This document shows, one piece after another, positions 43,974-55,100 of a DNA stretch of 64,000 bases. Every line of letters begins with the position of its first letter. Within the stretch, counting starts at the first letter, position 1. This DNA comes from Saprospiraceae bacterium (GTDB taxonomy: Bacteria > Bacteroidota > Bacteroidia > Chitinophagales > Saprospiraceae): the NCBI GenBank assembly GCA_028285545.1, contig JANQPA010000107.1:39569-103568 (forward strand), given 5' to 3'. Both the position numbers and the translations under genes were made by a program. Below the pieces are notes generated by a model, which saw nothing but the letters and a program-made list of their open reading frames with translations, was not told the origin of the DNA and ran no database searches.

Positions 43974-46763
43974 ATGAAAATTTTCTTAAAAAAAAGTTGG
44001 CTCCTAATTCTATTCACTGTCTTCTTGATGGCCTGCAACTCCATACCAAATAAGACAGAGAAGAACGCTAACTCTATCCCATCTCCAAATCTATTAAAAT
44101 CATTAGAAATCCTTCCGGATTTAAGCTGTAACAAAACACTGGAGCTTGTCCAGGCTGAATGGAATGAGCAAGCCTTTACTTATAAAGAATATTTCACCAC
44201 CCAGACCGAGGCTGCTAAAACAACAAATTGTTACTGGACACGGTTAAGTTTCCAAAATGAAGATGCTAAAGCTAAGCTCAGGGTTTTGTATTTCCACAAA
44301 GGATGGCACGAATTGGAATGCTATATTCAACATCCAGAGGGTGATTTTGAAAAAAAGGTAATTGGCACCAAAACTCCTCAGGAGGTTTTATTTCTTTTGG
44401 TTCCACCGGAGGAAACCCTCAACATTTATGTCAAATATCCTAACAAAAATAAATCTATTGTTCAACGTTGGGATGTTTGGGAAATGTCCGAAGGACAATA
44501 CCAATCCCTTAATTCAAGGACCATATACAAATTTCTGTTTTTTGGCGTAGTCTTATTTCCCCTATTGTTTTTTCTCGTACAGGTTATTGTTGAAAAAGAC
44601 AAGCTCAGTTTTTACTACTTCATTTTTCTCTTTGGAGCAGCGGTCAATTTGCTCACTATGCTGGAAACGATCCCTTTTTTTGCGCTAAATCCTAAAATGA
44701 TTGCTTCGATTGGGATATTGGCCCGCTTATTCGTGTTCAGCATATTTTTGACCATGTTCGGACTTGTTAAGTATGTTCATTGCCTCCTGGATGTGTCTAG
44801 TTGGTCTTCATCTTCTTTTAAAACAGGAAATATTCTACTTTGGGGGTTCGGTATTTTTGCCTTAATACCAATGATATATTATCCTATATTTAGCGCGGAA
44901 AACTATCCCGCTTATTTACTATATTTTCGAATATTCCCCCTTCTGGCTTTGTTGTATGTTCTAATTGTTTGTGTTTGGGCTTTATTTAAAAAAATTAAGT
45001 TTAGCCGCATACTCATGCTGGCATTTTCGCCATTTATTCTCGCTGCGATATATTATGCAGTAAGTTTTATTGCGCTTAACAATTATTCTAAAAACAGCCT
45101 GTCAAGCTTGATATTAATTATAGCATTTCTGTTAACCCTATTTTTATTTGGCCTCATTGTAGGCTTGAGGAATAATGCCGTAAAAGCAGATAAAATCAAG
45201 CTTGAACAGAACACGGAACGCTTAAGAGAATTGGATCAATTTAAAAGCCGTTTTTATACCAATATTACTCATGAGTTTCGAACGCCCCTTACCGTCATAA
45301 AAGGGATGGCCGAGCAGATTAGTAATCAGGAAAAAGTAAAAGAATTGATCCAACGCAACAGTGAGCGACTTATGATAATGGTGGATCAGTTGTTAAATCT
45401 ATCCAGGCTGGAAAACAACCGTTTGGCCATTAATTGGGTGAACGGAAACATTATCCCCTACCTAAAATATTTAACGGAATCCTGCCACTCACTTGCTGAA
45501 GATAAACAATTGAATCTGTCCTTTTTTTCTGCAGAAGAAAACCTGGTAATGGATTATGATGAAATCAAAATACAACAGATCGTTCTCAATTTGTTATCAA
45601 ATGCCATTAAGTTCACTCCGGAATATGGAAGTGTTAAGGTTATGGTTAGCAAAAAAGCAAGTAAGAATAACTCATTATTACAATTGCGTGTGGAGGATAC
45701 AGGTTATGGAATACCTGAAGATAAAATACCTCATATTTTTGATCGCTTTTATCAGGTTGACAATTCGGGTACCAGAAGAGAAGAAGGTACCGGTATTGGC
45801 CTTGCTTTGGTAAAAGAGCTGATCCAATTGATGAAGGGCAGCATCGAAGTGTCAAGCGATTTGGATCGAGGTACCACATTCACCCTTTATTTACCTATCC
45901 ACGATTTAGCTGTAGGCTCCTCCCCTTCCAGCTTTTCTTCACAAAAACAGATTAAAACTTCTTCCTCAAAAGAAATTAAGATCAGCAGTGAGCGTACTTC
46001 TAACAAAGATGAAAAACCGCTGGTTTTAATCATTGAAGACAATCGTGATGTAGCAGAATATATCATGTCTTGTTTACAGCAGGATTATGAATTATCCTAT
46101 GCCCGAAATGGAAAAAAAGGATTGGAAGAAGCCATAAAAATTATTCCCGACGTCATTATTTGTGATGTGATGATGCCCGAAATGGATGGTTTTGAAGTTT
46201 GCCGACGCTTAAAATCAGATCAGAGGACAAGTCACATTCCCATTATTATGCTGACTGCCAAATCTACCCCGGAGGATAGAAAAACGGGACTTAGTCAAGG
46301 TGCAGATGCTTATCTGATCAAACCTTTTGACAAAGAAGAATTATTAATCCGTCTACATAATCTTTCTCTTCAAAGCCGTTTACTAAAAGAACGGCTTTCC
46401 CTACTTCCGCAGCCTACTGAAGAGCTGAGCCCTTTAGAAAAACAAGAAGCTCTTTTTTTACAGGAGATCCATCAAATTATTGATAAAAACATGCAGGACG
46501 AGCAGTTTGACACCCTTTTCCTTTGTAAAAAAGCAGCCATGAGCCGGACTCAGCTTCATCGCAAATTAAAAGCCTTGACAGGCCAATCAACGGCTAATTA
46601 TATTCGCTCGGTGCGCCTAAAAAAAGCTAAACACTTATTGGAAAATACTACCTTGCCTATTGGTGAAATAGCCTTTGAAATAGGATTCAAAGATTTTTCT
46701 CATTTCAGCCGCTCCTTCCAAAAAGAATTTGGCGGAAAGCCTTCAGAAATACGCAACGATTGA
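43974..46763 (+). CDS. Hybrid sensor kinase/response regulator/AraC protein with 7TM input
   Basis: A 929-residue single-chain two-component system. The N-terminus (VFLMACNS) looks like a lipoprotein or uncleaved anchor, followed by an extracellular domain of about 150 residues and seven membrane spans (about 182-405), as in 7TMR-DISM receptors. The cytoplasm holds a histidine kinase (H433 in THEFRTP; N-box and G-boxes YGIPEDK, GTGIGLALVKEL), a receiver (D731 in CDVMMPEMDGF) and an AraC-type HTH (FCL... to FGGKPSEIRN). It would sense an outside ligand and bind DNA at the inner membrane. The next gene is a paralogue with a different input domain. Confidence 0.93.
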   Translation: MKIFLKKSWLLILFTVFLMACNSIPNKTEKNANSIPSPNLLKSLEILPDLSCNKTLELVQAEWNEQAFTYKEYFTTQTEAAKTTNCYWTRLSFQNEDAKAKLRVLYFHKGWHELECYIQHPEGDFEKKVIGTKTPQEVLFLLVPPEETLNIYVKYPNKNKSIVQRWDVWEMSEGQYQSLNSRTIYKFLFFGVVLFPLLFFLVQVIVEKDKLSFYYFIFLFGAAVNLLTMLETIPFFALNPKMIASIGILARLFVFSIFLTMFGLVKYVHCLLDVSSWSSSSFKTGNILLWGFGIFALIPMIYYPIFSAENYPAYLLYFRIFPLLALLYVLIVCVWALFKKIKFSRILMLAFSPFILAAIYYAVSFIALNNYSKNSLSSLILIIAFLLTLFLFGLIVGLRNNAVKADKIKLEQNTERLRELDQFKSRFYTNITHEFRTPLTVIKGMAEQISNQEKVKELIQRNSERLMIMVDQLLNLSRLENNRLAINWVNGNIIPYLKYLTESCHSLAEDKQLNLSFFSAEENLVMDYDEIKIQQIVLNLLSNAIKFTPEYGSVKVMVSKKASKNNSLLQLRVEDTGYGIPEDKIPHIFDRFYQVDNSGTRREEGTGIGLALVKELIQLMKGSIEVSSDLDRGTTFTLYLPIHDLAVGSSPSSFSSQKQIKTSSSKEIKISSERTSNKDEKPLVLIIEDNRDVAEYIMSCLQQDYELSYARNGKKGLEEAIKIIPDVIICDVMMPEMDGFEVCRRLKSDQRTSHIPIIMLTAKSTPEDRKTGLSQGADAYLIKPFDKEELLIRLHNLSLQSRLLKERLSLLPQPTEELSPLEKQEALFLQEIHQIIDKNMQDEQFDTLFLCKKAAMSRTQLHRKLKALTGQSTANYIRSVRLKKAKHLLENTTLPIGEIAFEIGFKDFSHFSRSFQKEFGGKPSEIRND

Positions 46764-46855
46764 TTTTAATCATCTTCAAATTTGTTTTTTTGTTATATTT
46801 TAAATGCCAACTTAAATCTGTAATTTCACGAAGAAACGACCTGACATGCTGAGAT

Positions 46856-49800
46856 ATGAACCCTGACAAAGCCTTCAAATGCTACTTCTGTAAATGCCTA
46901 TCCATTACTATTCTCTTTTGGGTAGCCAATCTCCTCGTTTTCCCAGTTGGCAGGGCCCAAACTTTCCTACCCTATATCCAACATATGGAAGAAATTAATG
47001 GTAAGGAAATAAGAATTCATCAAGATGTTTATCAGGATGAAATGGGTTTTATCTGGATGGTAAATGATGATGAGATGATGAGGTATGACGGATATGAGTT
47101 AAAATCTTTCGATTTACTGGAAAAAGATTCTATTGGTTTACAAAATATAAGGTTTACCAAAATTCAGGAAGCATCACAGGGACGATTTTTTCTTACCACT
47201 AACGCTGATAAACTACTACTCTTTGACCCAAAAACAGAAAAGGTTCAAAGGTATCAACCTGAACAAAGTGATTCGACCCAATATTTTATTAATCATATGG
47301 GGGAAGTAGTACAAGATGAAGATGGCTCTATTTGGTTCACTAGAAGTGCATTATTCCATTGGAACTTAAAGGATAACCGACTCAGTAAATACCTTCCTTC
47401 CGCTCTTTTAGGGCTTTCGGGCGAAGAAGCAAGAGTTGCTGATGATATTCGTAAAGTCCGCCAAGATCCAAATCATAAGCAATATATATGGTTGACCAAT
47501 CTAAAAGGATTAATGCGATTTAATAAAAAAAATCACCGATTGAGAGTCTTCGAAAATGACCAGGGCACCTATTCAAATTCATTTATTACACGAGATATTC
47601 ATTTTGGAAATGATGGAAAAATATATGTAGCCACTCGATACGATGGACTCCATGTTTTAGATACCCTTTCAAAAAAATGGAAGGTTTTTTTCAATTCAGG
47701 CAAACGAGAGGAAGATAGGTTATTAAACGGTGTAAACAGAATATGGCCTAAATCGGATACAGAATTATGGGTTCTTGTCCCAATTTCAGGGCTTTATACA
47801 TTTAACACAAGCAATCAGCAGTTTTCCTTAATTACCTCCTTTCATAGTAATTCAGGTTTGCCCAAAGAAAGCCCTTACCATTTGAAAGCTATAGCTGATG
47901 GTATTTTAAAAGACCATCAAGGCTCAATTTGGTTATCAATGCTTCCAAAGGGTTTAGCCTCAATTCACCCCCAAAAACAACAATTTAAAAGGATAGAAAC
48001 AAGATCCTTTGTACGTAAGGTCATCCCCAGTAAAAATGGGGATAAATTGTATCTCCCTGCCGGAATTAAAGGTAGGTTTCATATTTATGATGTTAAAAAA
48101 GGCCAGCTTCAAACTTTTTCTGTTGAAGAAAAAGAATTTAGAAGTGATCTAAGATATGGTACATTTTCACCTGATGGAAAGCTTCTTCTATTGGGTTGGA
48201 ATAGCTTATACGAATTTAAAGCTAATGAGAAAGTTATCCCTAAAGGGCTTCTTCCTTTTGATTCCCTTCAATTGGTACCTAATATGTTTGATGATAGTCA
48301 TGGACTTCGCCTTTTAACGGACAGACACCAAAATTTATGGATTACCCTCAAAAGAAAAGGCCTTTTAAAGGTTCATCTCCCCTCGGGTAGGTATCATCAG
48401 TATCAATTTTCACATGCTTCTTCTGGTAAGGTACATGAATTTCTATTTCCAAGGGACCTTATTGAAACAGACAATGACCAAATTTGGGTTGGTTTTGGAG
48501 AGGGACTGTCTTTTACAGAAAATCAAGGTAAAACCTGGACAAAATATCCTTTCACAACAAAAACAGACAAGGGACAGGAATTGACAGCAGTCTCTAGTCT
48601 TCAAATCGATAAGCAAGGACGACTTTGGATAGGAAGTCACCGTACAGGATTATTTTACCTCCATTATCAAGAAGCACATCCTCAAGTTATCAATTCCATA
48701 ACTGTTCGGGATGGGCTACCCAGTACCCATATCCAGGACTTGGAATTAGATGCTAATGGCGACCTTTGGATGATTTCTGACAAGGGATTATCTAAAATGA
48801 GTACTAAAGATCTGACATTTGAACATTTTGGACCTGAGTATGGCTTGGAAGGTTTGCAAACCTTAACATTATTACCAAATGGTCAAATGGCTATTGCAAC
48901 TAAAGGTGAAGGAGAAATTAATCAAACTGGAGGTTTTTACCTTTTTCATCCGGACTCTATATACATCGACAGTACCATTTATCAGCCTTTGATCCATGGT
49001 CTGGAGGTCATGGGACAAAACTATCCTTTAGATTCCGCCCTTCACTATCTTACTGAAATTAAGCTGAAATATGATCAAAATTTCTTCACCTTCCACTTTT
49101 CAGCTCCTAATTTTTGGGCACCACAACTCATTAAATACCAATATCAGCTAGAAGGGGTGGATCAGGATTGGGTGGACGGCACCGATCGCCGATTTGCCAA
49201 TTACACCAACATTACACATGGAAAGTACACTTTTAAAGTAAGGGCTTCCAATACTTTAGGACAATGGAATTCGAGCAGTACCTCTATTTCCCTAGTTATC
49301 ACTCCTCCCTGGTGGCAAAGCTGGTGGGCTTATACCATATATATCCTTTTGTTTTTCGCTTTGGTTGCGGGTCTATTTATATACCAGCATCGCAGATTAC
49401 AATTACGAGCTCGATTACAGCTGGAATTGGAAAGAGCAGAGAGGTTACAAGAACTAGATCAGTTCAAAAGTCGATTTTATACCAATATTACCCACGAGTT
49501 TCGGACTCCCTTAACCGTGATCAAAGGTATGGCCGGTCAGATCCTGGGGCAGGAAAAGATCAGAAAATTAATTTTGCACAACAGTGATCGATTGTTGGAG
49601 ATGGTAAATCAATTATTGAGCTTATCGAAATTGGAAAATAATAATCTCTCCATTAAGTGGGTCAATGGCGATATCATTTCTTATTTAAAGTATTTAACTG
49701 AAGCCTATCATTCGTTTGCGGAAAGTAAAAATATCGATCTGGCATTTTTTTCTTCAGAAGACCAACTGATCATGGATTTTGATGAAGAAAAATTACAGCA

Positions 49801-50983
49801 AATTTTAATAAACCTATTATCAAATGCAGTAAAATTCACTCCTGAATATGGTAGTGTGAATGTAATGGTATCCAAAACAAATCACAATAATGCCTCCTAT
49901 ATGCAATTAGAGGTCAGGGATACAGGCTATGGTATTTCTGAGGATAAAATCCCCTTTATCTTCGATCGATTTTATCAGGCGGATGATTCTAAAACTCGGG
50001 CATTTGAAGGTACCGGAATTGGACTTGCTCTTGTGAAAGAATTGGTTCATTTATTGGATGGCGATATCCATTTAAACAGTCAAGTTGATAAAGGAACGGT
50101 ATTTACTTTGTTCCTGCCCATGCATCAGGATGCAAAAAATAAAGTAACGACATCTCATTCAATTAAAAATGGTTTCAAGGACAATTCATTTATTACTAAA
50201 CAGGATTATGAGGATTCCATTGCCAATAATCCAGAAAACCCTCTGGTTTTAATTATAGAAGATAATATCGATGTAACAGAGTACATTCATTCCTGCCTTA
50301 AAAAAGATTATCAGCTTCAAATGGCCAGAAACGGAACGATAGGTTTGAATAAGGCCATTGAAAATATTCCAGATGTTATCCTCTGTGATGTGATGATGCC
50401 AGAAATGGATGGTTTTGAGGTTTGCAAACAACTAAAATCTGATCAAAGGACCAGCCATATTCCCATCATTATGCTTACCGCTAAAGCTACTCAGGAAGAT
50501 AAAAATAAGGGCTTAAGCCATGGTGCAGATGCCTACCTCACCAAACCTTTTAATAAAGAAGAATTATTGATTCGAATTCGAAACCTTTGTCAGCAAAGTC
50601 AATCCTTAAAAGATCGATTAGCTCAACATTTATTGACCAATGAAGAGTTAAGTCCAGCTGAAAACAGAGAAGCCCTGTTTTTAACAAAAGTTCATCAAGC
50701 TATTCACAAATACCTGGATAATGAACAATTCGACACCAACTTTTTATGCAAAGAAATGGCGATGAGCAGAACTCAGCTTCATCGCAAATTAAAAGTCTTG
50801 ACCGGCCAATCTACTGCTAGTTTCATCCGTTCTGCTCGACTCAAAAGGGCAAAATCCTTATTACAAAATACCGATATTCCAATTGGTGAGATAGCCTTCC
50901 AAGTGGGATTTAAAGATTTTTCACATTTTACTCGCAGCTTCTCAAAAGAATTTAGCCTAAAGCCTTCTGAAGTTCGCAAATAA
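46856..50983 (+). CDS. Hybrid two-component system (HTCS) with propeller input
   Basis: A 1375-residue HTCS. It has a signal peptide (ending GRAQT), a periplasmic beta-propeller of Reg_prop repeats (QDEMGFIWMVNDDEMMRYDG; GSIWFTRSALFHW; GRLWIGSHRTGLF; GDLWMISDKGLSK) and a Y_Y_Y Ig domain ending PPWWQSWWAY. One membrane span at about 825-845 precedes the kinase (H880 in THEFRTP), receiver (D1178) and AraC HTH. From the kinase onward it is closely similar to the upstream protein. HTCS usually control polysaccharide use, but no SusCD or glycoside hydrolase genes are nearby. Confidence 0.95.
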   Translation: MNPDKAFKCYFCKCLSITILFWVANLLVFPVGRAQTFLPYIQHMEEINGKEIRIHQDVYQDEMGFIWMVNDDEMMRYDGYELKSFDLLEKDSIGLQNIRFTKIQEASQGRFFLTTNADKLLLFDPKTEKVQRYQPEQSDSTQYFINHMGEVVQDEDGSIWFTRSALFHWNLKDNRLSKYLPSALLGLSGEEARVADDIRKVRQDPNHKQYIWLTNLKGLMRFNKKNHRLRVFENDQGTYSNSFITRDIHFGNDGKIYVATRYDGLHVLDTLSKKWKVFFNSGKREEDRLLNGVNRIWPKSDTELWVLVPISGLYTFNTSNQQFSLITSFHSNSGLPKESPYHLKAIADGILKDHQGSIWLSMLPKGLASIHPQKQQFKRIETRSFVRKVIPSKNGDKLYLPAGIKGRFHIYDVKKGQLQTFSVEEKEFRSDLRYGTFSPDGKLLLLGWNSLYEFKANEKVIPKGLLPFDSLQLVPNMFDDSHGLRLLTDRHQNLWITLKRKGLLKVHLPSGRYHQYQFSHASSGKVHEFLFPRDLIETDNDQIWVGFGEGLSFTENQGKTWTKYPFTTKTDKGQELTAVSSLQIDKQGRLWIGSHRTGLFYLHYQEAHPQVINSITVRDGLPSTHIQDLELDANGDLWMISDKGLSKMSTKDLTFEHFGPEYGLEGLQTLTLLPNGQMAIATKGEGEINQTGGFYLFHPDSIYIDSTIYQPLIHGLEVMGQNYPLDSALHYLTEIKLKYDQNFFTFHFSAPNFWAPQLIKYQYQLEGVDQDWVDGTDRRFANYTNITHGKYTFKVRASNTLGQWNSSSTSISLVITPPWWQSWWAYTIYILLFFALVAGLFIYQHRRLQLRARLQLELERAERLQELDQFKSRFYTNITHEFRTPLTVIKGMAGQILGQEKIRKLILHNSDRLLEMVNQLLSLSKLENNNLSIKWVNGDIISYLKYLTEAYHSFAESKNIDLAFFSSEDQLIMDFDEEKLQQILINLLSNAVKFTPEYGSVNVMVSKTNHNNASYMQLEVRDTGYGISEDKIPFIFDRFYQADDSKTRAFEGTGIGLALVKELVHLLDGDIHLNSQVDKGTVFTLFLPMHQDAKNKVTTSHSIKNGFKDNSFITKQDYEDSIANNPENPLVLIIEDNIDVTEYIHSCLKKDYQLQMARNGTIGLNKAIENIPDVILCDVMMPEMDGFEVCKQLKSDQRTSHIPIIMLTAKATQEDKNKGLSHGADAYLTKPFNKEELLIRIRNLCQQSQSLKDRLAQHLLTNEELSPAENREALFLTKVHQAIHKYLDNEQFDTNFLCKEMAMSRTQLHRKLKVLTGQSTASFIRSARLKRAKSLLQNTDIPIGEIAFQVGFKDFSHFTRSFSKEFSLKPSEVRK

Positions 50984-51251
50984 CTGTTTTACAGCTATTT
51001 ATAAACCTACCTAAGTACTTCTGAAACAAATATACCAATTGTATTAGCTCTGTTTTGAAACAAATATTCCAAAAAAAGGAACAAATAGGCTAACCCTTTG
51101 CTATCCAACTCAGCTAGATTTGTAAAGCACTTATATATAAAAAGATTCAATTTGTTTTAGACAAGTGTATAAGGAAGATTATTGATTTTATGCATAAAAT
51201 CTACCCCTTCCAAACCATAAGCATTTAAATCATTTTAAAATCTAAGAAATC

Positions 51252-51872
51252 ATGAAAACCTTAAAACTCTATTTGTTCCTGCTCTTCTGTTTAGTTTTAA
51301 TATTCTCCTGTGAAAAAACACTTGAGGAGCCCCAATTGAATGATTCATCAGAAGAATTATTATCCAAGGAAAAAAGTAATTTTTCAGGCTTTTCCAGCGG
51401 TGCTATAGTGTTTGATGCAAGAGCCAGGACAAGTGGAGCTGAAAATCCTGCCCCTAGCAAATGCCCTGCAGGCTTATTAGATGCAGATCAACGAGGCAAA
51501 GGGAAAGCGAACAGGCTAGGAGGTTTCACCACTAAAATAACCTTCTGTAGTGACCCATCTCAACTAATAATTGGTCCAAATGGATTTCCTATAGGAGGAT
51601 CAGTCCCCTATTTCGGAACTGAAGGCATCATAACTTTTAGAAATGGAGATGAATATTACTTTTCGGGATCGGGCCGGGTAGTTCTAGACCTGGATAATCC
51701 TCGCTACGATGCCTTTTTCAATGATCTTTTTCGGATAAATGGGGCCAAAATTAATGGAGTTTACAAACAAGCCTCTGGATATATTCAAACTAGAAGCCAG
51801 GTAATGAACATCTTCACTCCAGGAGAATACACCAACCACCAATGGTTTGGACTCATTAACATTCATAATTGA
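51252..51872 (+). CDS. Small putative lipoprotein of unknown function
   Basis: A 206-residue protein with a lipoprotein signal (LVLIFSCEKTL; C20 as lipidation site) and a beta-rich domain (FDARARTSGAENPAPSKCPAGLLDADQRGKGKANRLGGFTTKITFC) with two cysteines that could pair. I do not recognise the family. It lies between the two hybrid regulators and the large adhesin gene on the same strand, with 244-268 bp gaps on each side, and could be a target of the regulators. Confidence 0.7.
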   Translation: MKTLKLYLFLLFCLVLIFSCEKTLEEPQLNDSSEELLSKEKSNFSGFSSGAIVFDARARTSGAENPAPSKCPAGLLDADQRGKGKANRLGGFTTKITFCSDPSQLIIGPNGFPIGGSVPYFGTEGIITFRNGDEYYFSGSGRVVLDLDNPRYDAFFNDLFRINGAKINGVYKQASGYIQTRSQVMNIFTPGEYTNHQWFGLINIHN

Positions 51873-52116
51873 CAAAAACATGTACGCTCCAGGTTGACAA
51901 CTCCAAAGAGGTTTTGTTTCACTTTGAATAAATATTTTTTCCAAATGTATGTAGCTGGATATTGTAATTCCCTTATCCATTCAAGTTTGCCAAACATTAG
52001 TTTTGGTTTGTTATATACATCTTTTAGGCGCAAGTGTTCAAGATAACCTTGCGTCTGTTTTAAAACCCTGTTTAATTTCAAATAATAATCCTTGCACCTT
52101 CTACTAATCCAAACCT

Positions 52117-55100
52117 ATGAAAAGCACCTCAAACCTTATTTCTTTCGATGGTCTTTTTGCTTTCAGGAGTACGCTTAATCTTTTTATTTTCCTCGTATTC
52201 CTTTGTGGAGTAAATCCTGGAAATGCCACTTCTATTATCCTGGAAAACAAGTCATTAAATGAGGAAAACACACCTCCAATTGCTCGATGTAAAGATATTA
52301 CCGTTTCGGCAAATAATAATTGTGAAGCCGAAGTTGAGGCTTCTGAATTTAATCGTCGTTCATTTGATGCAGATGGAGATCCCCTATCCTTCAGCGTCTC
52401 TCCTTCCGGTCCTTTTCAATATGGAGGTACCAGAGTCGTATTAACAGTAAGTGATGGCACAAGTAGTAGTACCTGTAATGCCAGGATAGAGGTGGTAGAT
52501 TACACTCCTCCCAGTATTAACTGCCTAGCTCCAGACCCCCAAGCTCCTTTAATATTCGAATATTCTGACCTTGGAACAGTTTTAGATGCCGATCAGCTGG
52601 CCAGTTATAGCGATAATTGTTATCTGGCTTATGTAAACCCATTAAAAATAAGACTTTCTTGTTCCCATGTAAACAAAGTCACTCCTATTCAAATTGTGGT
52701 CAGGGACTATGTCGGTTTCACCAGATACTGTAACTCTTACATTACTGTAAAAAATCCAGCCCCACCTTCTATTAGTTGCTTATATCAAGATTCCTCCGAA
52801 CCCCTCCTTGTAAACCTTAGGGGTAGAAATGCTTCACTAAGACCCTGGGATGTTGCCAGCTATGAGTATTCCGGCTATTGTGGGTCCAATATTATAGAAA
52901 TGTCACAATCTGATTTTGATTGTAGTGATTTAAATCAAACCATTCCTCTTACAATAACCATCACAGACAGGCATGACAATGCAAATTCCTGTACCTCTTA
53001 CATTAAAGTCAATGATGACAGACCTCCGGGCATTGAGTGCAAAGGGAATCCTGTATTTCCTGTTGAAGTCGATATTAATTTTTCCAATAACATTACATTG
53101 GATCCAGAGGATTTGGCCGTTTTTGCTAATGCCGACTTTTGCGGGAAAAATTCAGTAAAATTATCTAAATCAGAAGTTGGCTGCGAAGATGTAAGCCAAA
53201 TTCTACCGATCACTGTAACGGTAGAAGATCCGGGAGGTAATGAATCCTCCTGTATTTCATATGTATTGGTAAATGACACCCGACCGCCCTGGGTTAGTTG
53301 TAAATACCCTTCTTCCAATAGCCCCAAAATCATTGATCTAAGTGGCACCAGTGTAGATTTAGAAGCAGATGATTTAATCGATTATAATGATAATTGTGGA
53401 CCTCTTAAAGTCACTTTATCAAAACCAGCTCTAACTTGCATTGATCTGCGATTTAATTTTAGATCTATCACCATTGAGGTAGAGGATCTTTCCGGTAATA
53501 AAAACTCTTGTATTTCCTATGTGAAAGCCAAGTTGGTCGATGATGGATCGACGCCAATGGTTGAATGTAAGTATACTTCCGACTCTCCATTGGTCCTGGC
53601 TCTTGACCCAGAAAATGATAACAAAGTCACCGTGACAACCGATCAATTAGCCACCTGGGATGATAATATATGTGTAAAATCTGCGGTAGTGGATACTCGA
53701 TATGGCCGAACATTTGATTGTAATTATGTAAACCTAAGCAGATCTTTGAAAATCGAGATTTTTTATGAAAATGGTACATATGCTTCTTGCAGATCCTGGG
53801 TAAAAATAATAGATGAAACTCCTCCAGAAATAACCTGTAATAATCCAGACAAAAACAATCCAAAGGTAGTTCTTGCCGGCCCTGGAGGTCCTGATGGTAC
53901 AACGCCTATAAGTTTGTATATGGTAGGTTTTGCACGTGACAATTGTGAAGTGGCCTCAGCCAACTTTTCAAGAGAATATCTGGATTGTAGTGACATAGGC
54001 ACTGTATTCCCGGTTACTGTTTCAGTAACTGATAAGGGAGGAAATACTTCTGAAAGTTGCACTTCATACCTTTCAGTAATAGATAAGAATAGACCTCGCC
54101 TGGAATGTCAAAATGCAAAAGTACTGCTCGACAAAAATGGTATGGGCAAATTGGAGATTGATCAGGTATTAATCTCATCCTCTGATAACTGTGGAGCTGT
54201 AAAAATTCTTGGCTTTAATCAGTCTGAATTTGATTGTAGTCATCGAGGCTTCAATTGGGTTAGGCTAGATGGAGAAGATGACCACAGCAATGTAGGTAAT
54301 TGTTGGGTACAGATAGAGGTAGTTGATGGTACTGCACCTGTTCCTGATCAGGAAACTTTACCAGATATTACAGGTCAATGCTCCGCAAGCGTTTCTTCTA
54401 CTCCTACAGCCACCAGCAACTGTGAAGGTACCATTATAGGGACTACAACGGACCCCTTATCCTACAGTACCCAGGGAATTCACATCATCACCTGGACTTT
54501 TGATGACGGCAAAGGCAATGTATCAACACAAACTCAGAAGGTCATCATCGATGATATAAGCAAACCAATGCCTGATCTAAATGCACTGCCTATCCTTAAA
54601 GGAGAATGCTCTGTGAGCGTTTCTTCTGCCCCTACAGCCACAGATAATTGTGCAGGTACTATAATAGGCACCACTAAGGATCCCCTGTCCTACTCTTCCC
54701 AGGGCACTCACATCATCACCTGGACCTTTGATGATGGCAATGGAAATGTAGAAATGCAAACTCAAACAGTGATAATTAAGGATATTTCCGCACCTGTACC
54801 GAATGTAACTTCTTTACCTGTTGTCAAAGGACTCTGTGAAGTTGGCCTGGAGCCTCCTTTTGCTACAGATAATTGCGCCGGTCAAGTCGTTGGTAGCACT
54901 TCTGACCCTCTTTACTTTAATAATGAAGGGACCTATTCCGTTACCTGGATCTTTGATGATGGCAATGGAAATACCTCCAGCCAAGATCAAACCATCGTCC
55001 TTGAGGATGATATCGCTCCTGTTCCTGATCGAGAAACACTACCTACTCTAAGAGCTCAATGTGGACTTACGGTTTCTACAAAGCCAACAGCTACTGACCG

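Noticed and set aside
43974..50983. Polysaccharide utilisation locus
   Set aside because: Hybrid regulators often mark such loci, but no SusC/SusD pair or carbohydrate enzyme is present nearby.
51863..52081. Leftward frames between the small lipoprotein and the adhesin
   Set aside because: They overlap each other and the lipoprotein end and have no recognisable content.
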